The notes under the pieces: generated by a model
Databases searched by the model: none
Told to the model about the DNA's origin: nothing
Seen by the model: the letters and a program-made list of their open reading frames with translations, nothing else
From: Pseudomonadota bacterium
GTDB lineage: Bacteria > Pseudomonadota > Alphaproteobacteria > Rhizobiales > Hyphomicrobiaceae
DNA: 5,112 nt
Reading direction: 5' to 3'
Assembly: GCA_023426855.1 (NCBI GenBank)
Contig: JAEZBU010000090.1
Coordinates: forward strand, 1 to 5,112
Part shown: in pieces, positions 1 to 5,112 of the stretch
Layout of the letters: every line of letters begins with the position of its first letter
How positions within the stretch are numbered: the stretch's first letter is position 1
Position numbers and translations under genes: made by a program

Positions 1-525
1 CGACGCCAACTCGGCGACGTAGGTAATGGTCTGCCCGGCATCGAGCGAGATGCGGAAAATGTCGGCGCGGTCGCTTTTGACGCGCTCCGGCAGATAGCCG
101 AGCGACGGCGTCACGGCCTCGATGCGCTGCGCATCGAGATCCGGCCAGATCACGGACGAGCCGGTAATCGTATAGCGTTCGGCGGTCAGCCATCGCTCGA
201 TCGGCTTATCGGTCGGGTTATGCAGCGCGAACACGATCCAGTTGGGATTGGTGCCTGACGTCGCTGCCCGAACCGACATGCGGCCGCTGACACCGTCCGC
301 GCCCGGCGCGGTCTCAACCTGCAGAATATCGCCACGGCCGACGTGAAGCTCGCCCAGCGTGGTGATTTCAATGCGGTCCTGGTTGGGATCGACGGGAATG
401 GGCTCGAGCGCAAACGAGGGCGAAGAGACGCTGGCAAGCAGCCAAGCGACAGCAAACGCAAGCCAGAATGCACGGGCAGCAAACCCGTGAGATCCGGCTC
501 GATATGTCTGCAAAACTGCCCTCAT
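1..525 (-). CDS. N-terminal part of an exported/membrane sensor protein, 7TMR-DISM-like extracytoplasmic domain (runs off left edge)
   Basis: An open frame of 175 codons runs from an ATG at 525 to the window edge without a stop. Residues 1-39 look like a signal sequence or signal anchor: basic residues at R2, R9 and R18, a hydrophobic stretch at about 19-33 (FWLAFAVAWLLAS), then S-F-A before L40. Residues 46-175 look like a beta-rich extracytoplasmic domain. Its pattern of WIVFALHNPTDKP (96-108), a central Pro/Arg segment, and a final strand with LDAGQTITYVAEL (161-173) recalls the DISMED2 domain of 7TMR-DISM sensors. From memory, similar Bradyrhizobium proteins continue into seven membrane helices and a cyclic-di-GMP (EAL/GGDEF) output; nothing of that is visible here, so it is inference. 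The ATG shares ATGA with the acetyltransferase stop, implying translational coupling; GGGA at 533-536 is a weak ribosome binding site. A shorter overlapping reading frame (482 to 186) is Arg/Ser/Pro-rich and is out-of-frame noise. Confidence 0.75.
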   Translation of the reverse strand, partial: MRAVLQTYRAGSHGFAARAFWLAFAVAWLLASVSSPSFALEPIPVDPNQDRIEITTLGELHVGRGDILQVETAPGADGVSGRMSVRAATSGTNPNWIVFALHNPTDKPIERWLTAERYTITGSSVIWPDLDAQRIEAVTPSLGYLPERVKSDRADIFRISLDAGQTITYVAELAS

Positions 526-1133
526 ATGAACGTCCCGATGCGCCGGGTCGCCTCCCTCGTATCTTCAACAATGGTCGCGAACAGGACGTGGTCCTGCCAG
601 ACGCCGTCGATCTTCAGGTAGCGCCGCGCCAATCCTTCGCGCTGAAATCCGTTATTTTCGAGGACACCCATCGACGCCAGATTGTTGGGCATGCACGCGG
701 CTTCGAGCCTGTGCAGCTTGAGGTCCTCAAATGAAAAGCGGATCGCGGCCTTTACCGCGCTCGACATATGACCGCGCCGGACGTGCGGCAGGCCAATCCA
801 GTAGCCCATCGCCGCCGCTTGGGTAACGCCGCGGCGCACGTTGCTGATGGTCAGTCCACCCAGCAACGCTTCGTCGGTGTCGCGGAATAGAAAGAAGGCG
901 TAACCGAGATCCTCGCGAAGCTCGCGCTGGTAGTGGCGGATGCGGCGGCGAAAAGCGTCACGTGTCAGTTCATCACGCGCCCACTGCGGCTCCCACGGCA
1001 CAAGATGATCGCGGCTGCGCGCCCTGAGTTCGGCCCAAGCGGCGTAGTCGCCCATCAGCGGCGGTCTGAGAAACAGGCCCTTGCCGCGCACGATCGGCAA
1101 TTCGATTCCAAGTCCCGATCTCAGAAAGGCCAT
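522..1133 (-). CDS. GNAT family N-acetyltransferase, RimJ/RimL-like
   Basis: A complete 203-residue protein of the GNAT fold, a normal length for RimJ/RimL-type enzymes, which transfer acetyl from acetyl-CoA to the N-terminal amine of ribosomal or other proteins. The N-terminus shows the usual opening strand (GLFLRPPLMGDYAAWAELR, 19-37). Strand 4 and the acetyl-CoA pyrophosphate loop are YWIGLPHVRRGHMSSA (111-126), where R119-R120-G121-H122-M123-S124 fits the R/Q-x-x-G-x-G/A motif. The family's C-terminal signature follows as N150 to E166 (NNLASMGVLENNGFQRE), then a YLKIDGVWQDHVLF block (172-185). The start is set by AGAAGG at 1142-1147, eight bases before the ATG. It lies 15 bases after the M16 peptidase stop and overlaps the next gene by ATGA, so it sits inside the thrC polycistron. 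The in vivo substrate cannot be told from sequence; ribosomal protein S5 or an antibiotic/small molecule are only family possibilities. Confidence 0.92.
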   Translation of the reverse strand: MAFLRSGLGIELPIVRGKGLFLRPPLMGDYAAWAELRARSRDHLVPWEPQWARDELTRDAFRRRIRHYQRELREDLGYAFFLFRDTDEALLGGLTISNVRRGVTQAAAMGYWIGLPHVRRGHMSSAVKAAIRFSFEDLKLHRLEAACMPNNLASMGVLENNGFQREGLARRYLKIDGVWQDHVLFATIVEDTREATRRIGTFI

Positions 1134-1141
1134 TGCACATA

Positions 1142-1147
1142 CCTTCT
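1142..1147 (-). promoter_or_regulatory. Ribosome binding site of the GNAT gene
   Basis: AGAAGG read on the minus strand, eight bases upstream of the ATG at 1133 and lying within the 15-base gap after the peptidase stop (TAG, 1151-1149). It decides the start: another ATG at 1140 is in a different frame and too close to the site. Confidence 0.75.
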
Positions 1148-1148
1148 G

Positions 1149-2417
1149 CTAGCCGACCAGGCGGCGCTCCGCCCGGATGGCATAATCCGTCGACCGTTTG
1201 CCGGCGCCGACCACTGCGACCGAAGGCGGCGCTGACCGTGCAACCCGCTCGGCGACCGCGCGGATCCCTTCCGCCGTCACATCTTCCACGCGGGCGCTGA
1301 GTTCGGCGGCCGGTATCAGGCGATCGAACACGATGAGTTGCCGCGCCATCTGTTCAGCGCGGGCGGAGGAGCTTTCAAGGCTCATCAGCAGTCCGGCTTT
1401 GAGCTGCGCCTTGGCGCGCGCAACCTCGACATCGCCTGGTGCACTGGCCGCAAGAGAAGACAGTTCGTCCCCGATCAGATCGATCAACTCGTCCATCAGC
1501 TCCGGCCCCGTCGCGGCATGGATATCGAACATGCCCGAGTCGTCCATGCCCCAGGCCGTCGAATAGATCGAGTAGCACAGTCCACGGTTTTCACGCGCCG
1601 ACTGGAACAGGCGGGACGACATGCCGCCGCCGAACAATCCGGAGAACACCTGGACAGCGTAGAACTCCTGTTCGCGGTAGGATGGTGCCTCGAACCCCAA
1701 AAGCAGATGGCTCTGCTCGAACAGCTTCGAGGAGGCGCGACGGCCGCCGACATAGCGGGCCACGGCGGCATCCTGTGAATCGCCACCATTCAGGCCGCCA
1801 AATTGGGCTTCAGCGTGGCGGACGAGAGCGCCGTGATTTATTGCTCCGGCTGCAGAAATCACCATCCGCGGCGCAAGATAGCGCGCATCACGGAAGGCGC
1901 GCAGATCGGCAGCGGAAAAGCTCTTGACGCTGTCCCGCGTACCGATGATCGGGCGGCCGACGGACTGCTCCGGATAGGCGGCGTCCTGCACCATGTCGAA
2001 GGCGATTTCGTCCGGGCTATCCTGAATCCCGGCGATCTCCTGCAGCACGACCTCGCGCTCGCGCTCCAGTTCGCTCTCGGAAAACTCCGAGTTCTGCAGA
2101 ATGTCGGCCAGGATATCGAGCGCAACGCCTTCGTCGCCCTTCAGCACGCGCGCGTAGTAAGCGGTGCTCTCCAGGCTGGTCGCGGCGTTCAGTTCGCCAC
2201 CGACCTGCTCTATCTCCTCCGCAATCGCGCGCGCAGAACGCCGGGCTGTTCCCTTGAACGCCATGTGCTCCAGCAGATGCGAGATGCCATGCTGCTGCTC
2301 GCTCTCGTGCCGCGCGCCGACCGCGACCCAAACCCCGAGCGAAATCGTCTCGAGATGCGGCATGTGGTGCGAAACCACCCGCAGGCCATTCGACAGCGTC
2401 GTGACCTCAGTCGTCAT
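1149..2417 (-). CDS. M16B family zinc metallopeptidase (pitrilysin / mitochondrial processing peptidase-like)
   Basis: A complete 422-residue peptidase of the short M16B type, about the length of one mitochondrial processing peptidase (MPP) subunit. The N-terminal domain carries the inverted zinc motif H47-L-L-E50-H51, in the context GISHLLEHMAFKGT. E127 in VVLQEI is the expected third zinc ligand: its 76-residue distance from H51 matches the spacing known in yeast beta-MPP. E120 matches the accessory acidic residue. The C-terminal domain (about 220-422) shows FGGGMSSRLF (262-271) and ENRGLCYSIYS (276-286), whose Arg and Tyr are typical of catalytically competent M16B proteins. No signal peptide is seen, so a cytoplasmic enzyme is likely, probably a homodimer. 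The ATG overlaps the thrC stop by ATGA and has GGAG at 2426-2429, eight bases upstream. The physiological substrate is unknown; turnover of short or transit-like peptides is inferred from the family. Confidence 0.95.
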   Translation of the reverse strand: MTTEVTTLSNGLRVVSHHMPHLETISLGVWVAVGARHESEQQHGISHLLEHMAFKGTARRSARAIAEEIEQVGGELNAATSLESTAYYARVLKGDEGVALDILADILQNSEFSESELEREREVVLQEIAGIQDSPDEIAFDMVQDAAYPEQSVGRPIIGTRDSVKSFSAADLRAFRDARYLAPRMVISAAGAINHGALVRHAEAQFGGLNGGDSQDAAVARYVGGRRASSKLFEQSHLLLGFEAPSYREQEFYAVQVFSGLFGGGMSSRLFQSARENRGLCYSIYSTAWGMDDSGMFDIHAATGPELMDELIDLIGDELSSLAASAPGDVEVARAKAQLKAGLLMSLESSSARAEQMARQLIVFDRLIPAAELSARVEDVTAEGIRAVAERVARSAPPSVAVVGAGKRSTDYAIRAERRLVG

Positions 2418-3820
2418 GCGACAGGCTCCGCCCTTGCGATCCGGTCTTCGACAAAGCGCTCGACTGCGCCAAGGTCGTTCGGCAGCGCGGTCATGCGCTC
2501 GGGGTCCGTCATCAGCGAGGCCAGTCGCGGCGGCAACTGCGGCCGCTCGCCGAGCACTGCCTCCATGGCGTCCGGGAACTTGGCGGGATGCGCCGTGGAC
2601 AACACAACCTGCGGCGTCGCACTGGCCTTTAACGTCCTTTCCGCAGCGATGATACCGCAGGCCGTATGCGGCTCAGCGATATAGCCCGTCGTATCGCGCA
2701 CGCGGCGGATCAGTTCGGCGATATCAGCCTCAGTCGCGGAAGCCGCCGAGAAATCACGCTGCAGCAATGCCGCGCCGCCCTGAACCTCGAAGCGTCCCGA
2801 CTGCCCTAGCGCCGCCATCTGCGCGCGGATCAGCGCCGCATCACGGTTCTGCGCCTCGAACAAGTAGCGCTCGAAATTCGACGACACCTCGATATCCATC
2901 GAGGGCGAGGTGGTCGCGGTGACGCCACGCTTTTCATAAGCGCCGCTTGCCACCGTGCGCGGCAGGATGTCGTTGGTGTTCGAGCCGATCACCAGCCGTT
3001 CGATCGGCAGCCCCATCTGGCGGGCCACATAGCCCGCGAAGATGTCACCGAAATTGCCGGTCGGCACTGAGAACGACACCGCACGATGCGGCGCGCCCAA
3101 CGCGACACCGGCCACGAAGTAGTAGGTGACCTGCGCGACGATCCGCGCCCAGTTGATCGAATTGACGCCGGCAAGCTGCACGCGATCGCGGAAGTCGTGA
3201 TGATTGAACATCGCCTTCACGAGCGCCTGGCAGTCGTCGAAGGTGCCGTCGATCTCGACCGCATGCAGATTGCGCTCGGGCGGCGTGGTCATCATGCGGC
3301 GCTGCACGTCGGAGACGCGACCGGCCGGAAACAGGATGACGACATCGACGGCGGATGATCCGCGGAAGGCTTCGATAGCCGCGCCACCCGTATCGCCGGA
3401 CGTGGCGCCGACGATCGTTGCCCGTTGTTTACGGCGGGTCAGGACGTGGTCCATCAGCCGGGCGAGCAGTTGCATCGCCACGTCTTTGAACGCCAGCGTC
3501 CGTCCGTGGAACAGCTCCAGCACCCAGGTGTTTGGCGAAAGCTGAACCAGTGGTGTCACCGCTGAATGACCAAACGTGCCATAGGCGGCCTGCGCCATAG
3601 CCAGCAGATCAGCGCGCGGGATCGCGCCGCCCGTAAACGGCATGATCACATCGACGGCGACCTCGGCGAACGGCTTGCCTGCCATCGCCGCGATGTCCTC
3701 CGGCTGCAGCTTCGGCCACGTCTCCGGCACGTAAAGTCCGCCATCCCGCGCCAAGCCAGCCAGCAGCACGTCTTCGAAGCCCAGCACAGGGGCCAAGCCT
3801 CTCGTCGAAATGTAGTTCAC
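2414..3820 (-). CDS. thrC: Threonine synthase (PLP-dependent)
   Basis: Converts O-phospho-L-homoserine and water to L-threonine and phosphate, the last step of threonine synthesis, in the cytoplasm. The 468-residue length is normal for the long bacterial/fungal type. The N-terminus MNYISTRG is characteristic of that type. The PLP-binding lysine is K112 in HGRTLAFKDVAMQ (105-117). ATSGDTGGAAIEAF (139-152) is the substrate/PLP loop, PTGNFGD (253-259) the PLP phosphate-binding loop, SPSMDI (305-310) a conserved segment, and EPHTACG (383-389) closes the active site. The start is GTG at 3820, preceded by GAAGAAGG at 3831-3838. The nearest upstream in-frame ATG (3853) is cut off by TAA at 3829-3827, so GTG is the only reasonable start. 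It is the first gene of a polycistron with the M16 peptidase (ATGA overlap), the GNAT and the sensor. The allosteric SAM-activated plant type is not suggested. Confidence 0.98.
   Translation of the reverse strand: MNYISTRGLAPVLGFEDVLLAGLARDGGLYVPETWPKLQPEDIAAMAGKPFAEVAVDVIMPFTGGAIPRADLLAMAQAAYGTFGHSAVTPLVQLSPNTWVLELFHGRTLAFKDVAMQLLARLMDHVLTRRKQRATIVGATSGDTGGAAIEAFRGSSAVDVVILFPAGRVSDVQRRMMTTPPERNLHAVEIDGTFDDCQALVKAMFNHHDFRDRVQLAGVNSINWARIVAQVTYYFVAGVALGAPHRAVSFSVPTGNFGDIFAGYVARQMGLPIERLVIGSNTNDILPRTVASGAYEKRGVTATTSPSMDIEVSSNFERYLFEAQNRDAALIRAQMAALGQSGRFEVQGGAALLQRDFSAASATEADIAELIRRVRDTTGYIAEPHTACGIIAAERTLKASATPQVVLSTAHPAKFPDAMEAVLGERPQLPPRLASLMTDPERMTALPNDLGAVERFVEDRIARAEPVA
2426..2429 (-). 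promoter_or_regulatory. Ribosome binding site of the M16 peptidase gene, inside thrC
   Basis: GGAG on the minus strand, eight bases before the ATG at 2417 and within the last codons of thrC. Together with the ATGA stop/start overlap it indicates that the peptidase can be translated both by coupling to thrC and by direct initiation. Confidence 0.6.
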
Positions 3821-3826
3821 GACGTC

Positions 3827-3853
3827 TTAACCTTCTTCGAGAAACGCAGACAT
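3827..3853 (-). other. Possible 8-codon leader ORF upstream of thrC
   Basis: ATG at 3853 starts a reading frame MSAFLEEG ending at TAA 3829-3827, six bases before the thrC GTG. Its ATG lies in the loop of the stem-loop at 3843-3864 and its ribosome binding site is poor (GGA three bases upstream). It has no run of Thr or Ile codons, so it does not look like a classical amino-acid attenuation peptide. It may be chance. Confidence 0.2.
3831..3838 (-). promoter_or_regulatory. thrC: Ribosome binding site of thrC
   Basis: GAAGAAGG on the minus strand with a 10-base spacer to the GTG start at 3820. It fixes a non-ATG start for thrC. It also overlaps the last codons of a possible 8-codon leader ORF (3853 to 3827), so translation of that ORF would run across the site. 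Confidence 0.75.
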
Positions 3854-3864
3854 GTATCCGCGTT
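3843..3864 (-). promoter_or_regulatory. Possible stem-loop in the thrC leader
   Basis: Read on the minus strand, AACGCGGA pairs with TCTGCGTT (seven Watson-Crick pairs and one G-U) around the six-base loop TACATG. It ends four bases before the thrC ribosome binding site. It is not followed by a T-run, so it is not an intrinsic terminator. A role in thrC translation or mRNA stability is inference; an 8-bp stem can arise by chance. Confidence 0.35.
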
Positions 3865-3985
3865 CACACACTAGTGCCGTATCGCGGTTCAGGGAATCGC
3901 TTTCGCGCGGCCTGAAAGCATTGACTGCGCTTCTATCTACACATTCCTGCGTTGGATGTATGTCCGCCGCCGGGGGATGGCAAAA

Positions 3986-4783
3986 TCACGCCCGATTGCG
4001 CAAGCGGCTTGCCGCAAAGGCCACATAGACACCGATCAGCGTCAGGCCTAGCGACCACCAGGTCAGCGCGTATTCCAAGTGCCTGTTCGGCAGCTCGATC
4101 CGGCTCTTGCGCGGCGCAGGCAGACCGCCCGGCGGTGAAGGCTCGATCTGCTCGACGTAGAACTCCAGCGGGTCAGGGCCAGCACCCTTCCAGCCTGCAG
4201 GCGCGGTGTCGGCAGCGCCAAGTCCCAGCAACTCCCGCGGATTGCGCAGGAACCACACTTTGGCCGCTGGGCTGTTCTCGCCGCTGAACGTGCCGCGCTG
4301 CTCGGCCGTACGGATCTGGCCGGTCAGCTCGATACGGTCGGCGACTTGCCCGGCCTCACGGCGCGATGGATCCTTCAGCGGCTCCGGCACGAAGCCACGA
4401 TTGACGAAAATCCGCCCGCCGGTCTCCAGCTCGAACGGTGTCAGCACCCAATATCCCGGACCGCTCGGTCCGGAGCCCGCAGCCGGCGCGCTGGTGAATA
4501 CGTAGAGCTCGCCCGCGTGATCGAACCGGCCCGCGAGCTGAACCATCATGAATTCGCAGGACGCCGCCAGACCGACCTCGTGCATCGGACGGCAGGACAG
4601 CGATGGCCACTGTGCAGCCGCGACCGGCGCCGCCGACGCCCGTGCATCGATGGTGGTGATCAGGTCTTCCTTCCAGGCTTTGCGCTGCCACTGCCACTGG
4701 CCTAGTCCTAGCAACAGCATCAGTGCCGGGATCGCGAGTAGCGTCGGCAGGATCAGACCGGCTTGCTTGAATTTCGTCAGCAT
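3986..4783 (-). CDS. surf1: SURF1 family cytochrome oxidase assembly protein
   Basis: An inner-membrane assembly factor for haem-copper (aa3-type) cytochrome c oxidase, linked in bacteria to haem a handling and insertion into subunit I. The 265 residues show the family layout: a first membrane helix (about 9-28) running into the signature GLGQWQWQRKAWK (26-38), a periplasmic domain with LAGRF (83-87), the conserved VNRGFVPEPLKDPSRR (127-142) and VWFLRNP (176-182), then PNRHLEYALTWW (232-243) leading into the second helix (about 243-259) and a short basic tail. Two cysteines, C64 and C76, lie in the periplasmic part. The start ATG is four bases after the DUF983 stop; the only Shine-Dalgarno-like sequence, GAGGA at 4798-4802, is 14 bases away, so coupling to DUF983 translation is likely. 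Membership of the cox cluster is inferred from the neighbour and from related genomes. Confidence 0.96.
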   Translation of the reverse strand: MLTKFKQAGLILPTLLAIPALMLLLGLGQWQWQRKAWKEDLITTIDARASAAPVAAAQWPSLSCRPMHEVGLAASCEFMMVQLAGRFDHAGELYVFTSAPAAGSGPSGPGYWVLTPFELETGGRIFVNRGFVPEPLKDPSRREAGQVADRIELTGQIRTAEQRGTFSGENSPAAKVWFLRNPRELLGLGAADTAPAGWKGAGPDPLEFYVEQIEPSPPGGLPAPRKSRIELPNRHLEYALTWWSLGLTLIGVYVAFAASRLRNRA

Positions 4784-4787
4784 GGCT

Positions 4788-5112
4788 CTAGGGCTGGTCC
4801 TCGGACAAGCGCCCCTCTTCCGCCTTGTGCTTGTACTGCAGGGCGATCAGCGTCGATTTCATCGGCCGCAGCATGCCAAACCCAAGCGCAAAGCTGACCG
4901 GCAGCCAGATGCCGTGCACCCAGGCAGGAGGCGATAGCTTGAACTCGACAATCAGCGCGGAGCCGAGCACCAGAAATCCGAGTAGCATGATGACGAACAC
5001 CGCCGGACCGTCGCCGCTATCGGCAAAGCCGTAGTCGAGATCGCAGTTCGGACACTTGTCGCGCAGAGCCAGCGTTAAGGGGCTGCGGAAAAGTGGGCCG
5101 CTGCCACAGCGC
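4788..5112 (-). CDS. DUF983 family membrane protein, 5' end beyond the right edge
   Basis: An open frame of 107 visible residues from the window edge (first full codon 5111-5109) to TAG at 4790-4788. It begins R-C-G-S-G-P-L-F-R and has C20-P-N-C23 in the sequence LRDKCPNCDLDYGFADSGDGPA. These are the second half of one Cys knuckle and a full second one, as in the zinc-ribbon-like N-terminus of DUF983; the first Cys should lie just outside. Two membrane helices follow (about 38-55 and 64-81), then LRPMKSTLIALQYKHKAEEG, the family's C-terminal block. Only the start and perhaps 10-25 residues are missing. A GTG at 5000 could be read as a start but is an internal valine. The molecular role of DUF983 is unknown; its position directly before SURF1 suggests a part in oxidase assembly. 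Confidence 0.9.
   Translation of the reverse strand, partial: RCGSGPLFRSPLTLALRDKCPNCDLDYGFADSGDGPAVFVIMLLGFLVLGSALIVEFKLSPPAWVHGIWLPVSFALGFGMLRPMKSTLIALQYKHKAEEGRLSEDQP

Larger units (their letters stand above)
3821..3985. other. 165-base intergenic region between SURF1 and thrC
   Basis: The only substantial non-coding stretch of the window. It holds the thrC ribosome binding site, the stem-loop at 3843-3864, the small leader ORF, and the 8-bp perfect palindrome CACTAGTG at 3869-3876. I find no convincing -35/-10 pair on the minus strand and no GC hairpin with T-run after the SURF1 stop (3988-3986). The change from respiratory assembly genes to amino-acid biosynthesis makes a thrC promoter here likely, but this rests on spacing and context only. 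Confidence 0.5.

Noticed and set aside
186..482. Minus-strand frame of 98 codons near the left edge
   Set aside because: Rich in Arg, Ser and Pro with no domain character. It overlaps, in another frame, the convincing sensor-protein frame that starts at 525 and is coupled to the GNAT gene.
1439..1927. Plus-strand frame of 162 codons opposite the M16 peptidase
   Set aside because: Very Arg/Pro/Thr-rich composition and fully antisense to a conserved gene; a shadow frame.
1803..2684. Plus-strand reading frame of 293 codons antisense to the peptidase and thrC
   Set aside because: It lies opposite two well-supported genes, is rich in Arg/Ala/His, shows no recognisable motif, and is the kind of long antisense frame common in GC-rich DNA.
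3889..3921. Small minus-strand ORF MLSGRAKAIP in the thrC upstream gap as an attenuation leader
   Set aside because: No Thr or Ile run, weak ribosome binding site, and no terminator/antiterminator pair following it.
3921..3948. TTGACT on the plus strand as a -35 element of a rightward promoter
   Set aside because: No acceptable -10 box at 16-18 bases spacing and no plus-strand gene for it to serve.
3961..3985. GC-rich run after the SURF1 stop as a terminator
   Set aside because: The bases do not form a stable inverted repeat followed by a T-run on the minus strand.
4788..5000. A 70-residue protein starting at GTG 5000
   Set aside because: The frame continues upstream to the window edge with the cysteines and FADSGDGPA segment typical of DUF983, so this GTG is an internal valine codon.

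Overview
The window reads as a piece of a GC-rich alphaproteobacterial chromosome, most likely the Bradyrhizobium/Rhodopseudomonas/Afipia group (Nitrobacteraceae). This is inferred from protein style and gene order (DUF983 - SURF1 - thrC - M16 peptidase - GNAT), not from a database search. Every supported gene lies on the minus strand, so transcription runs from right (5112) to left (1). I see no tRNA, rRNA, insertion sequence, CRISPR array or convincing factor-independent terminator.

Right part (5112 to 3986): the tail of a cytochrome c oxidase assembly cluster. A DUF983 membrane protein with a zinc-ribbon-like N-terminus runs in from beyond the right edge. Four bases after its stop begins a complete SURF1 gene (haem-copper oxidase assembly). 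In related genomes the cox structural and assembly genes lie upstream, which here would be outside the window.

Middle gap (3985 to 3821, 165 bases): the only sizeable non-coding stretch. It separates the respiratory genes from the threonine genes. It holds an 8-bp stem-loop and a possible 8-codon leader ORF just before the thrC ribosome binding site, and an 8-bp perfect palindrome. No clear promoter can be read by eye.

Left part (3820 to 1): a tightly packed polycistron. thrC (threonine synthase, GTG start) overlaps an M16B zinc peptidase by ATGA. After a 15-base gap carrying a good Shine-Dalgarno comes a RimJ/RimL-like GNAT acetyltransferase. This overlaps by ATGA the start of an exported or membrane sensor protein that leaves the window at base 1. 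That last gene has a clear signal sequence and an extracytoplasmic domain resembling 7TMR-DISM sensors; its output domain is not visible.

Functionally the window is mostly ordinary core genome: oxidase assembly, the last step of threonine synthesis, a bacterial relative of the mitochondrial processing peptidase, a protein acetyltransferase and a signalling protein. The points most worth a second look are the thrC leader, the translational coupling of unrelated functions, and the sensor gene at the left edge.
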